Source: Bauldia litoralis (GTDB taxonomy: Bacteria > Pseudomonadota > Alphaproteobacteria > Rhizobiales > Kaistiaceae). Taken from it: a DNA stretch of 64,000 nt. Each line of letters opens with the position of its first letter. The first letter of the stretch is position 1. The DNA is taken from the NCBI RefSeq assembly GCF_900104485.1, contig NZ_FMXQ01000004.1, forward strand, positions 291,898-355,897, given 5' to 3'. Shown in pieces: positions 51,439-58,918 of the stretch. A program made the position numbers and the translations under genes. The notes below the pieces were generated by a model. The model was given only the letters and a program-made list of their open reading frames with translations. It was not told the DNA's origin and searched no databases.

Positions 51439-52143
51439 ATGGATATCGCGGGCAAGAAGGCGCTTGTATTCGGCGGCACGTCGGGCATCGGCCTGGCGAC
51501 AGCGAAGCAACTGGCCGACGGCGGCGCCAGCGTGGTGGCGATCAGCCGCAATCCCGACAAGGCCGGCGACGTGCCGGCGGGCATCACGCTGAAGGCCTGC
51601 GACGTCCGCGACAGCGACGCGGTGGCGGCGCTGTGCGCCGCCGAGGGACCGTTCGACATCCTCGTTGGCGCGGCGACCGGCGGCGAGCGCGCCATCGGCC
51701 CGTTCCTCGAGATGGACATGGACGGCTACAAGGGCTCGTTCAACAAGCTCTGGGGCTATGCCAATGTCGTCCGTTTCGGCACCGGGCACCTGACGGAAAA
51801 GGGCGCCATCGTCCTGGTCAGCGGCACGCCGGCGCGGCGGATGCGGCCGGGCCAGATCGCGCTCTCGTCGGTCGGCGGCGCGGTCGAGGCCTTTGCCCGG
51901 GGTGTTGCGCCGGAGATCGCCCCGAAACGGATCAACGTCGTGTCGCCCGGCATGATCGACACGCCGATGCACGGGCCCGACGGCGCCGAGCGCAAGGCGG
52001 CGACCGACAAGCGCTCCGCCGGCAACCTGATCCCGCGCGCCGGCACCGCCGACGAGGTGGCGCAGGCGATCCTCTTCGTCATCACCAACGACTTCGTTAC
52101 CGGCACGACGGTCGACGTCGACGGCGGCTGGCTGCTGACCTGA
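51439..52143 (+). CDS. SDR-family protein lacking the catalytic Tyr-Lys pair
   Basis: The 234-residue protein has the Rossmann start KKALVFGGTSGIGLATAKQL and the family end TNDFVTGTTVDVDGGWLL. At the place of the YxxxK motif it reads QIALSSVGGAVEAF: Leu142 stands for Tyr and Gly146 for Lys. Ser128 (VSGTPA) is kept. It may be a binding protein or use a different mechanism. GGGAGAAGGA precedes ATG 51439. It follows the HAD gene by 43 nt. Confidence 0.88.
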   Translation: MDIAGKKALVFGGTSGIGLATAKQLADGGASVVAISRNPDKAGDVPAGITLKACDVRDSDAVAALCAAEGPFDILVGAATGGERAIGPFLEMDMDGYKGSFNKLWGYANVVRFGTGHLTEKGAIVLVSGTPARRMRPGQIALSSVGGAVEAFARGVAPEIAPKRINVVSPGMIDTPMHGPDGAERKAATDKRSAGNLIPRAGTADEVAQAILFVITNDFVTGTTVDVDGGWLLT

Positions 52144-52183
52144 GGACGGCGCGGTAGAGGCCGGCAGGCGAGTGTCGGCGGGT

Positions 52184-52492
52184 CTAGCGCCTGTGAGCCT
52201 TGCGTTGCCGCGCGACGGTGCGTTCGAGGCTTTCGTTGATGCGGGTCTGCCAGCCGGGGCCACCAGCGCGGAAATGCTCCAGCACGTCCTGCGACAGGCG
52301 GATCTTCACCGCCTCCTTCGGGCGATCGAGCCTCGGCCGGCCACGACGTACGACCTTGCCAGCCTCACGGACCTCGGCGCGGGCCAACTGCTCGTCGGTG
52401 AGTTCCGGCGCCTCATCGTATTCCTCCGGGCGGATAGCGTGGGCATCGACGCTCCTCAAGTCGCTGCCGATACCCTTTTTGTTACCGCTCAT
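52184..52492 (-). CDS. BrnA-type antitoxin, no BrnT partner visible
   Basis: The 102-residue protein ends in the BrnA pattern: KEAVKIRLSQDVLEHFRAGGPGWQTRINESLERTV, a ribbon-helix-helix DNA-binding region. BrnA neutralises the RelE-like BrnT toxin, which normally lies directly upstream on the same strand. No BrnT-like ORF is seen in the 230 nt upstream, so this looks like an orphan. ATG 52490-52492 begins MSGNKKGIGSD. Confidence 0.8.
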   Translation of the reverse strand: MSGNKKGIGSDLRSVDAHAIRPEEYDEAPELTDEQLARAEVREAGKVVRRGRPRLDRPKEAVKIRLSQDVLEHFRAGGPGWQTRINESLERTVARQRKAHRR

Positions 52493-52722
52493 TGCACGTC
52501 CCCATCGCCAACTGGCGCGCCTCAACTGCATCGCTTCCAGAACCACATCACCATTCGCCCTGCCAGACGGCCGGGCGGCTTGCGCGTTCCGGACCGTCGC
52601 GGCTGCTCATCCTTTTGTCCGGGCGGCTGACAGGGTTTTGTTAGCCTAACGGGTGCTATCCCTCAGCCTGATTTCGCTCGCCTTCGGGCGATCGAGGGGA
52701 CGGTTCTGGGGAAAGGAACAGC

Positions 52723-53835
52723 ATGCCAGTTCAGAAACTCAATGTCAGCGGTGGTCCGATCGGAATCACCTATTCCGGACCGTTCGAGGTCTGGACGATT
52801 GCGAAGGGCGTGTCCGTGTCCGCCACCGATGCCGGGGTGTTGAGCGAGTTCGCTTCCAGCACGTTGGTCAACAAGGGATCGGTTGCTGGCCACGACGGGG
52901 TCTATTTCGATCCCGACGCATTTGGCGAATACGTTGTCAGGAATACCAAGAGCGGAAAAATCAACGCGGAAAACATCGGGATCTTTGTTGAAGATTTTTC
53001 GGGCCCGCTGTCTGTTTCAAACAAGGGAAAGATCACGGGCGATGTAACCGGCATCAAATCCGATGGATCAAGCGACGTCAGCATAGAAAACAAGGGACGC
53101 ATCTTCGGTGAGTACGAAGGGATCGAAATCGATTTCCAGTCGATGGGCACCACCGGTGTCTCGATCGACAACTACGCCAGCATAAGGTCCCTGGAATATG
53201 CGATCGCGCTTGATGATTATTACGGACAGACCGCCAAGATCATGAATGCGAAGGGCGCGACGATCAAGGCGCCCGTGGCGATCTACAGCGACGAGCAACT
53301 CAAGCTGACGAATGAGGGCAAGATCAAGGGTGACATCTTCACCTATGACGGCAACGACAAGATCATCAACAAGATGAAGATCGTTGGCGATGTGCGGGTC
53401 GGCGAGGGCGACGATACGATCAAGAACAAGGGCGACGCCAGGACGACGGGACTGATGGACGGCCACGAGGGAAACGACACCTTCGTCCTCGGCAACAAGA
53501 CCGACAAGATCCTGTTCGATTCGGCGCTCGATGCGGCGACCAACGTCGATCGCATCAAGAATTTCGAGTCCGGCGATGACAGGCTCTATCTCGACGAGGA
53601 TTTCTTCCCGATGCTCTCGACCGGGAAAGTCAAAGGATCGGAATTCCACAAGGGCAAGTCGGCCAAGGACGCCGACGACTACCTGATCTATCACCAGAAG
53701 ACCGGCGCCCTCTATTACGACGCGGACGGTTCCGGCATCGCCGACAAGACGAAGTTCGCCCAGTTCGATGCCGGCACCAAGCTGACGGCGTCCGACATCC
53801 GGGTGGGCGAATACACGTTCGATTTCTTTGTCTGA
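52723..53835 (+). CDS. RTX-type calcium-binding, probably type I-secreted protein
   Basis: The 370-residue protein has no signal peptide. Residues 20-215 are a beta-helix-like series of short strands with VSNKGKI / IENKGRI / LTNEGKI repeats at about 30-residue spacing. Two RTX-like nonapeptides follow (VGEGDDTI; GHEGNDTFVLG), then a serralysin-like C-terminal module (VDRIKNFESGDDRLYLDEDFF; GALYYDADGSG) and a hydrophobic end EYTFDFFV, typical of type I secretion signals. No secretion genes are nearby. GGAAAGGAA precedes the ATG. Confidence 0.82.
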   Translation: MPVQKLNVSGGPIGITYSGPFEVWTIAKGVSVSATDAGVLSEFASSTLVNKGSVAGHDGVYFDPDAFGEYVVRNTKSGKINAENIGIFVEDFSGPLSVSNKGKITGDVTGIKSDGSSDVSIENKGRIFGEYEGIEIDFQSMGTTGVSIDNYASIRSLEYAIALDDYYGQTAKIMNAKGATIKAPVAIYSDEQLKLTNEGKIKGDIFTYDGNDKIINKMKIVGDVRVGEGDDTIKNKGDARTTGLMDGHEGNDTFVLGNKTDKILFDSALDAATNVDRIKNFESGDDRLYLDEDFFPMLSTGKVKGSEFHKGKSAKDADDYLIYHQKTGALYYDADGSGIADKTKFAQFDAGTKLTASDIRVGEYTFDFFV

Positions 53836-54003
53836 AAGCGGCCGGTCGGCGGCATTGGCCGCCGGCCGGTCCACCTTGCCGGAGCGAACGCGCCCGGGCG
53901 CCCTTGCAGCCGGTGACAGCGCTTCGCATATGATGAAATGAGCGAGGACGACCTCCCCATGAAGACACCCTTCGGGACGACCCGGAGACCGAAGGGGAGC
54001 GTC

Positions 54004-54459
54004 ATGCGCACCACCAGAGATCGTATCCGCCACGCCATCAGCTTCGAGATCATCGGGCTGATCCTCATCACGCCGCTCGGCGCCTGGGCGTTCGGCATGC
54101 CGCTGCACGATATCGGCGTCGTCGCCATCGTCGGCGCGACGATCGCCACGGCGTGGAACTACCTTTTCAATCTGATGTTCGACCGCGCGATGCTGCGGGC
54201 GACCGGCGCGGTAGCCAAGACGCTGCTCGTCCGTGTCCTGCACGCGGTGCTGTTCGAGGTCGGGCTGCTGGCGCTGCTGATGCCGTTCATCGCCTGGCAG
54301 CTCGGCATCAGCCTGCTCGATGCGCTGGTGATGGACCTTGGCTTCGCCGGCTTCTACCTGGTCTACGCCTTCGTCTTCAACTGGGCTTATGACGTGGTTT
54401 TCCCGGTGCCGGGACGGCGGGCCGAGGCGGCGCCGACCCGGCGCGCGGCGTGGCGGTAG
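54004..54459 (+). CDS. PACE-family efflux transporter
   Basis: The 151-residue membrane protein has four helices in two tandem bacterial transmembrane pairs: ISFEIIGLILITPLGAWAFG and LMFDRAMLR, then VRVLHAVLFEVGLLALLMPFIAW with FVFNWAYDVVFP. The repeated (R/H)xxHAxxFE and FNxxFD/YD motifs mark the PACE (AceI-like) family of small-molecule exporters. AGGGGAG precedes ATG 54004; an upstream in-frame ATG at 53938 is less well supported. Confidence 0.9.
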   Translation: MRTTRDRIRHAISFEIIGLILITPLGAWAFGMPLHDIGVVAIVGATIATAWNYLFNLMFDRAMLRATGAVAKTLLVRVLHAVLFEVGLLALLMPFIAWQLGISLLDALVMDLGFAGFYLVYAFVFNWAYDVVFPVPGRRAEAAPTRRAAWR

Positions 54460-54857
54460 CCGGCTGGCAGGGGCGGGTTGGCCGCCTGGCACCCCCCCAT
54501 TTGGGGGGATTTGGGACGACCGAATCCCCTGTACACAGGGAGGGCGTCGGACCCGAGCCTCCCACGGCAGGGCGCGGACGGTGCTAGCCCTCCTCTCTCC
54601 GGAGGACCGTCCGCCGACCAAAGCGGCCCCCATTTGGCGACGAGTGGGGGCCGTCTTGGCGTTTGCCAGGGTGCAGAGGTGGCGAAAGAAGCGCGCCCTA
54701 GACTCCCGGTAGCAATCGGCCCACCATTTCCGAATCGCAAGTCTTCGGTCCGCTGATAGCCTCAGTGGGCAAGCGCAGGCGGTTAGCTTGTGGCATACTC
54801 TGCTTGGTCCGAAACGGCGACCTCCCGTCACGGTGGTCCGTGGGAGGCTTCTTATTC
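54460..54857. other. Structured intergenic region upstream of the HEPN-like gene
   Basis: Three hairpins stand in series: CCCCCC/GGGGGG (54493-54508), GCGGACGGT/ACCGTCCGC (54574-54614, with CCTCCTCTC inside) and CGGCCCCCA/TGGGGGCCG (54624-54653). No protein is supported. Together they could be a structured RNA or the scar of an inserted element. The next gene's ribosome site (GGAGG) lies at about 54843. Confidence 0.4.
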
Positions 54858-55490
54858 ATGGCAACTCGCCCCGTCAGCAAAGCGGCCTTGGACCATGCCG
54901 AAGCGCTGTTTGTCGAAGCCTTTGGCCGCGCCATGCTCAACTGGTCTCATGTCGAACAACGCCTGTTTTGGTACTTCGAACACATCACGGAAATGAAACA
55001 CGAGATGAGCCGCGCCGTATACTATTCGGCCCGGAATTTTACCGCGCGGGCTGAGATGTTGGCCGCTGCGATGTCCGCAAATCAAGCCTTAGATAGCGAC
55101 CTATCCGTGTTCCTGCAAAAAGCGCTCAAGAAGGCCCGCCAATACCAAGCCTTTAGAAACTCACTTGCCCACGGCGAAACTATCATGTTCGCCAATACAG
55201 GTATTCGAGCTGAGAACCGGCTCACCCTCGTCGAAGGCAAGCGCGCCCTCCATTTGTCGATCGATTCGGGAATCAAAGTTTCCCAACTGAGGACCGCCGC
55301 AAAGAACTTCAGCCGGCTCGCGTCACTCCTAACCGTGGTTTATCTCAACCAGATGACCAAGGGCGCACACGGCAAGTCGCCTGCACAATGTCTGAAACAA
55401 GTTCTTCGGCTTCCCAACACTGCAAGCTCGCGGACACCAGCCCCGATCCCAAAAGAACGGAAACCCCGGCGTCGATCATCTGGAAAGTAA
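54858..55490 (+). CDS. HEPN-like protein with Rx4H motif
   Basis: The 210-residue helical protein has FGRAMLNWSHVEQRLFWYFE (residues 22-41) and AFRNSLAHGET with Arg100 to His105 (Rx4H). Spacing of the W-x-H-x-E helix and the Rx4H matches the passenger protein at 39330-39980, so the two belong to one superfamily. The tail is Arg/Lys/Pro-rich. The base composition is more AT-rich than adjacent genes, suggesting transfer. ATG 54858 has GGAGG 10 nt before it. Confidence 0.7.
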   Translation: MATRPVSKAALDHAEALFVEAFGRAMLNWSHVEQRLFWYFEHITEMKHEMSRAVYYSARNFTARAEMLAAAMSANQALDSDLSVFLQKALKKARQYQAFRNSLAHGETIMFANTGIRAENRLTLVEGKRALHLSIDSGIKVSQLRTAAKNFSRLASLLTVVYLNQMTKGAHGKSPAQCLKQVLRLPNTASSRTPAPIPKERKPRRRSSGK

Positions 55491-55580
55491 TTCAATTTCG
55501 GGCGCGCCAGCCTCACCCGCCGAAGCAAGGGAGACAGTCGCAGCAATGTCCGAATTATCTACCTCGTCATGTGCATAAAT

Positions 55581-55622
55581 AGGAATAAAAACCTTGACGC
55601 CGTGACGCTGGCCCGGTAGAGT
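55581..55622 (+). promoter_or_regulatory. Promoter with overlapping palindrome, sRNA locus
   Basis: TTGACG (55594-55599) and TAGAGT (55617-55622) are 17 nt apart. AGGAATAAAAACCT directly precedes and overlaps the -35 box. An almost identical arrangement occurs at 62860-62901, including the GCCGTGACG spacer start. Confidence 0.65.
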
Positions 55623-55628
55623 CCGGCT

Positions 55629-55784
55629 ATGGTCGGGAAGGCTCATCCGACGCTTGTCGGCGGCCCCCAACCTCCTCACACGTTTACCCAGCGCGGTTGC
55701 GGCCGCCGTCCTCCTCCCCGGCGGACCGATGCGCCGCGCCACCTCGAAGCTCCTGCCCGGATACGGGCGGGGGCTTTCTTTTTT
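55629..55784 (+). ncRNA. Probable cuckoo/ar14-type small RNA (CCUCCUCCC loop)
   Basis: The predicted ~156-nt transcript has a hairpin CCGCCG (55703-55708) / CGGCGG (55719-55724) whose 10-nt loop is U-CCUCCUCCC. A second CCUCCUCAC stands at 55671-55679 in single-stranded context, and CCGAC/GTCGG forms a 5' hairpin. The 3' end is an 11-bp hairpin (55749-55774, two G-U pairs) followed by TTTCTTTTTT. Hairpin-loop CCUCCUCCC (anti-Shine-Dalgarno) plus terminator defines the alphaproteobacterial ar14/CcsR/cuckoo family, which is stress-induced. Confidence 0.6.
55749..55784 (+). terminator. Intrinsic terminator of the sRNA, 43 nt upstream of the terminase start
   Basis: GCTCCTGCCCG pairs with CGGGCGGGGGC through a GATA loop, followed by nine T among ten bases. 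Read-through would reach the terminase genes. Confidence 0.8.
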
Positions 55785-55826
55785 GGCCGGCCGTCCGCCT
55801 TGGCGGCGGGCCGGCGGGAGACACGC

Positions 55827-56438
55827 ATGGACCTGCACCCTCATACCCCGATACCGAACGGCCATGATCCCGGTGCGATGCCGGCCGTGGCGCGGCGCGG
55901 CGCGATGGCCGCGCTGGGACGCGACCCGGCGGCGCGCGAGACCCTGCGCCGGATGGTCGAGGAGACGCCGCGCTCGCTGCGCCAGATTGCCATCGAACAC
56001 GGCGTGCCGCCGGGATCGTTCCACCGCTTTGTCGTCGAGCAGGGCTGGATCCGGCCGCCGGAGGCGCCGCGCGCCGCGCCGCGCCGCGAACGTCCGGCCC
56101 CCGGCGACCGGCCGCTGGCGGCGGGCCTCGGCGATGCCGGCGCGGTGATGGGCCGGCTGGTCGGCGCGGTCGACCGGCAGGTGGCGATGATCGAACAGCG
56201 GCTGGCGAAGCGCGACGCGGCCGTCGAGGAAAAGGACGCGCGCATCCTCGGCACGCTGGCCAAGACGCTGGCAACCCTGATGGCGCTCGAGCGGGACGGC
56301 GGCGCGAAACCCGACAGAGCGGAGCCCCCCGATAGTGGAGAATTTCGAGCAGATCTTCTGCGCCGAATTGCAGCGTGGGCTGGACAACGGACAGAGCCCG
56401 CTGGACCTGTTGGCGGCACTGACGGAAGCGCAGGCTGA
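55827..56438 (+). CDS. GTA/phage small terminase-like protein
   Basis: The 203-residue protein has a small HTH segment (SLRQIAIEHGVPPGSFHRFVVEQGW, residues 49-73) and then a helical region with QVAMIEQRLAKRDAAVEEKDARILGTLAKTLATLMALE, the layout of small terminase subunits of the Rhodobacter-type gene transfer agent. It overlaps the large subunit gene by 104 nt. The ATG 55827 lacks a strong ribosome site (GGGAG 8 nt upstream). Confidence 0.75.
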   Translation: MDLHPHTPIPNGHDPGAMPAVARRGAMAALGRDPAARETLRRMVEETPRSLRQIAIEHGVPPGSFHRFVVEQGWIRPPEAPRAAPRRERPAPGDRPLAAGLGDAGAVMGRLVGAVDRQVAMIEQRLAKRDAAVEEKDARILGTLAKTLATLMALERDGGAKPDRAEPPDSGEFRADLLRRIAAWAGQRTEPAGPVGGTDGSAG

Positions 56439-57666
56439 ATTCGCCAATGGCCGCTGGCTGATCTGGGCCCGGCCGGACCAGATGCCGCCGCCGGGCGACT
56501 GGCTGACCTGGCTGATGCTCGGCGGGCGCGGCGCCGGCAAGACCCGGGCAGGCGCCGAATGGGTGCGCGGACTGGCGCTCGGCCTGCCGCCTTTCGCAAG
56601 CCTGCCGGTCGCCCGCATCGCCCTGGTCGGCGAGACCTTCGCCGACGTCCGCGAGGTGATGATCGAGGGCGTCTCCGGCCTGTTGCGGGTCCACGCCACC
56701 GGCGAGCAGCCGGACTGGCAGCCGACGCGGCGGCGGCTGGTCTGGCCGAATGGCGCGGTGGCGCAGGCGTTTTCGGCGGAGGATCCCGAAGGTCTGCGCG
56801 GCCCGCAATTCGGCGCCGCCTGGAGCGACGAGCTGGCCAAGTGGCGTCATGCCGAGGCGACCTGGGACATGCTGCAATTCGGCCTCAGGCTCGGCGAGCG
56901 GCCGCGCCAGATGGTGACGACGACGCCGCGGCCGATCCCGTTGCTCAGGCGGCTGATCGCCGCCGCCGACACGACGATCACCCGGGCGACCACCCGCGCC
57001 AACCGCTTCAACCTCGCCTCCGGTTTCATCGAGCGCGTCGTCGGCCGCTATGCCGGGACGCGGCTCGGTCGGCAGGAACTGGAGGGCGAACTGATCGAGG
57101 ATCGGGCGGACGGCCTGTGGCAGCGCCACGAGATCGAGGCGGCGCGGGTCGGCCTGCATCCGCCGCTCGGCCGCATCGTCGTCGCCGTCGATCCGCCGGC
57201 CTCGAAGCGGAGCGGCATCTGCGGCATCGTCGCCGCCGGGCTCGGGCCCGACGGCATCGGCTATGTCATCGCCGACGCGACGGTGACCGAGGTGCGGCCC
57301 GACCAGTGGGCGGCGGCGGCGATCCGGCTCTACCGGCGCTTCGACGCCGACGCGCTGGTCGCCGAGGTCAACCAGGGCGGCGACATGGTCGAGGCGGTGC
57401 TGCGCGAGGTCGATGCGACGGTGCCGGTGACCAAGGTCCGGGCGACCCGCGGCAAGTGGCTGAGGGCCGAGCCGGTGGCCGCACTCTATGCGCAAGGCCG
57501 GGTGCGCCATGTCGGGGCGCTGGCGGCGCTCGAGGACGAACTCTGCGACTTCGGCCCCGACGGCCTGTCGGCCGGCCGCTCGCCCGACCGCCTCGATGCG
57601 CTGGTCTGGGCGATCGCCGCGCTGATGCTGGGCGAGGGCGGCGAGCCGCGGGTGCGGGGGCTGTGA
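56335..57666 (+). CDS. GTA/phage-type terminase large subunit
   Basis: The 443-residue DNA-packaging motor has the ATPase part (LMLGGRGAGKTRAGAEWVRG, Walker A; FGAAWSDELAKW, Walker B-like with Asp-Glu) and the nuclease part (IVVAVDPPASKRSG; ALVAEVNQGGDMVEAVLREV; DRLDALVWAIAALML). The pattern matches the gp2 terminase of alphaproteobacterial gene transfer agents. Portal, protease and capsid genes that normally follow are absent: the next feature is tRNA-Val. GTG 56335 is used as start. Confidence 0.9.
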   Translation: MENFEQIFCAELQRGLDNGQSPLDLLAALTEAQAEFANGRWLIWARPDQMPPPGDWLTWLMLGGRGAGKTRAGAEWVRGLALGLPPFASLPVARIALVGETFADVREVMIEGVSGLLRVHATGEQPDWQPTRRRLVWPNGAVAQAFSAEDPEGLRGPQFGAAWSDELAKWRHAEATWDMLQFGLRLGERPRQMVTTTPRPIPLLRRLIAAADTTITRATTRANRFNLASGFIERVVGRYAGTRLGRQELEGELIEDRADGLWQRHEIEAARVGLHPPLGRIVVAVDPPASKRSGICGIVAAGLGPDGIGYVIADATVTEVRPDQWAAAAIRLYRRFDADALVAEVNQGGDMVEAVLREVDATVPVTKVRATRGKWLRAEPVAALYAQGRVRHVGALAALEDELCDFGPDGLSAGRSPDRLDALVWAIAALMLGEGGEPRVRGL

Positions 57667-57756
57667 GGGGAGGGGCGGCCGGAAGAGAGGCCGGGCCGAC
57701 GCTGGGGTTCGCCGGGGCGGTTGGCGGGGGCGGCGAAAAAGGGCTGCGACAACCGC

Positions 57757-57786
57757 TTGCACTGCCCGAACCGGCCCTGCTATATG
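57757..57786 (+). promoter_or_regulatory. Promoter of tRNA-Val
   Basis: TTGCAC (57757-57762) and TATATG (57781-57786) are 18 nt apart and 43 nt ahead of the tRNA 5' end. This is a good sigma-70-type match. Confidence 0.6.
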
Positions 57787-57828
57787 CGGGCGCATCAGCC
57801 TTGCCTTCGAAACGCGGCACGGCCGGAT

Positions 57829-57903
57829 GGGCGGTTAGCTCAGCGGGAGAGCACTACGTTGACATCGTAGGGGTCACTGGTTCAATCCCAGTACCGCCCA
57901 CCA
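57829..57903 (+). tRNA. tRNA-Val (GAC)
   Basis: The acceptor stem GGGCGGT/ACCGCCC, D arm, anticodon stem CTACG/CGTAG with loop TTGACAT, T arm ACTGG-TTCAATC-CCAGT and encoded CCA (57901-57903) are all present. The anticodon GAC (57861-57863) reads valine codons GUC and GUU. Confidence 0.96.
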
Positions 57904-57975
57904 TTTTTCCCGACGCGACGGCATGAGTCTGACGGATCCCGTTTTCCCTCGCACGCCTGGTGGAACCTCTTCGCC

Positions 57976-58770
57976 ATGACAATGCCCAGCCTGTTCATTT
58001 CCCATGGCGGCCCGAATATCGTGCTCGACGATACGCCGGCGCGCGATTACCTGACCGGGCTGGAGGCGGTGATCGGCAGGCCTTCGGCGATCGTCATCAT
58101 GTCGGCCCATTTCGAGACGTCCGGGCCGGTCGTGGTCACCGATCCCGAGCCGGGGATGATCTACGACTTCGGCGGCTTTCCCGACGAATTGTACAAGATC
58201 GTCTACCCGGCGCCCGGCGACCCGAAGCTGGCCGAACGCGTCCGTACGATGCTGGGGGAGGCGGGATTTGCGGCCGGTGTCGCGGCCGAGCGGGGCTACG
58301 ATCACGGCGCGTGGACGCCGATGCTGCTTGCCTTCCCGGCGGCCGATATCCCCATCGTCCAGGTATCGATCGATCCATCCCGCGACGCCGCCTATCACTA
58401 TGCCCTGGGCAGGGCGCTGGCGCCGCTGCGCGACGACGATATCCTCGTCATCGGCTCGGGCCACATCACCCACAATCTCCGCGCGGTGTTTGGCGCCATG
58501 CGGGGCGGGGTCGCGCCGGACGCGGCGATGGCCGGCAAGGTCGCCGCCTTCACGGAGTGGTTCGCCGACCGCTTCGCGGCTGGCGACCGCGCGGCGATCC
58601 TCGACTGGAAGGCCGAAGCGCCCTTCGTCGTCGAGAACCACCCGACCGACGAGCACCTGATGCCGCTGTTCTTCGCCTATGGGGCCGGCGGCGACGCGCC
58701 ACGGGCGGAACGCGTCCACGATTCGAAGCAGATGGGCTTCTTCGCCTTCGATTCCTGGCGTTTCGACTGA
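57976..58770 (+). CDS. DODA-type (class III extradiol) dioxygenase family protein
   Basis: The 264-residue protein matches the YgiD/DODA family of LigB-like dioxygenases: PSLFISHGGPNIVLDD (metal His), VIMSAHFETSGPVV (second His), YDHGAWTPMLLAF, VIGSGHITHNL and NHPTDEHLMPLFFAYG. These are non-haem Fe or Zn enzymes; YgiD cleaves L-DOPA, but the substrate of this one is unknown. Confidence 0.93.
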   Translation: MTMPSLFISHGGPNIVLDDTPARDYLTGLEAVIGRPSAIVIMSAHFETSGPVVVTDPEPGMIYDFGGFPDELYKIVYPAPGDPKLAERVRTMLGEAGFAAGVAAERGYDHGAWTPMLLAFPAADIPIVQVSIDPSRDAAYHYALGRALAPLRDDDILVIGSGHITHNLRAVFGAMRGGVAPDAAMAGKVAAFTEWFADRFAAGDRAAILDWKAEAPFVVENHPTDEHLMPLFFAYGAGGDAPRAERVHDSKQMGFFAFDSWRFD

Positions 58771-58918
58771 GGTCTTGGCGCCGGAGTCGATCGGGGGCGT
58801 TTTGTATGACGGCCGATCATTTTTTCTCCATGATTGGCCGCTTCTTGTCATAATGAAACCTGAACCACTTCCAGGGAGCGCCGCTGCTGGCGTCGCCGCC
58901 CGCTCGCAACGGAACGAG

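Larger units (their letters stand above)
55491..55826. other. Intergenic region with sRNA locus upstream of the terminase genes
   Basis: This 336-nt stretch holds a promoter (55581-55622), a probable small RNA (55629-55784) ending in an intrinsic terminator, and 42 nt before the terminase start. Open frames continue through it in two directions but are not protein-like. Confidence 0.6.

Noticed and set aside
55629..55826. In-frame upstream extension of the small terminase starting at the predicted transcription start (leaderless ATG)
   Set aside because: The translated extension is low-complexity and contains the sRNA hairpins and terminator; the second promoter copy has ATC at the same place.
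55684..57795. Bottom-strand 703-codon ORF over the terminase genes
   Set aside because: Arg/Pro-rich composition without motifs; the terminase motifs lie on the top strand.
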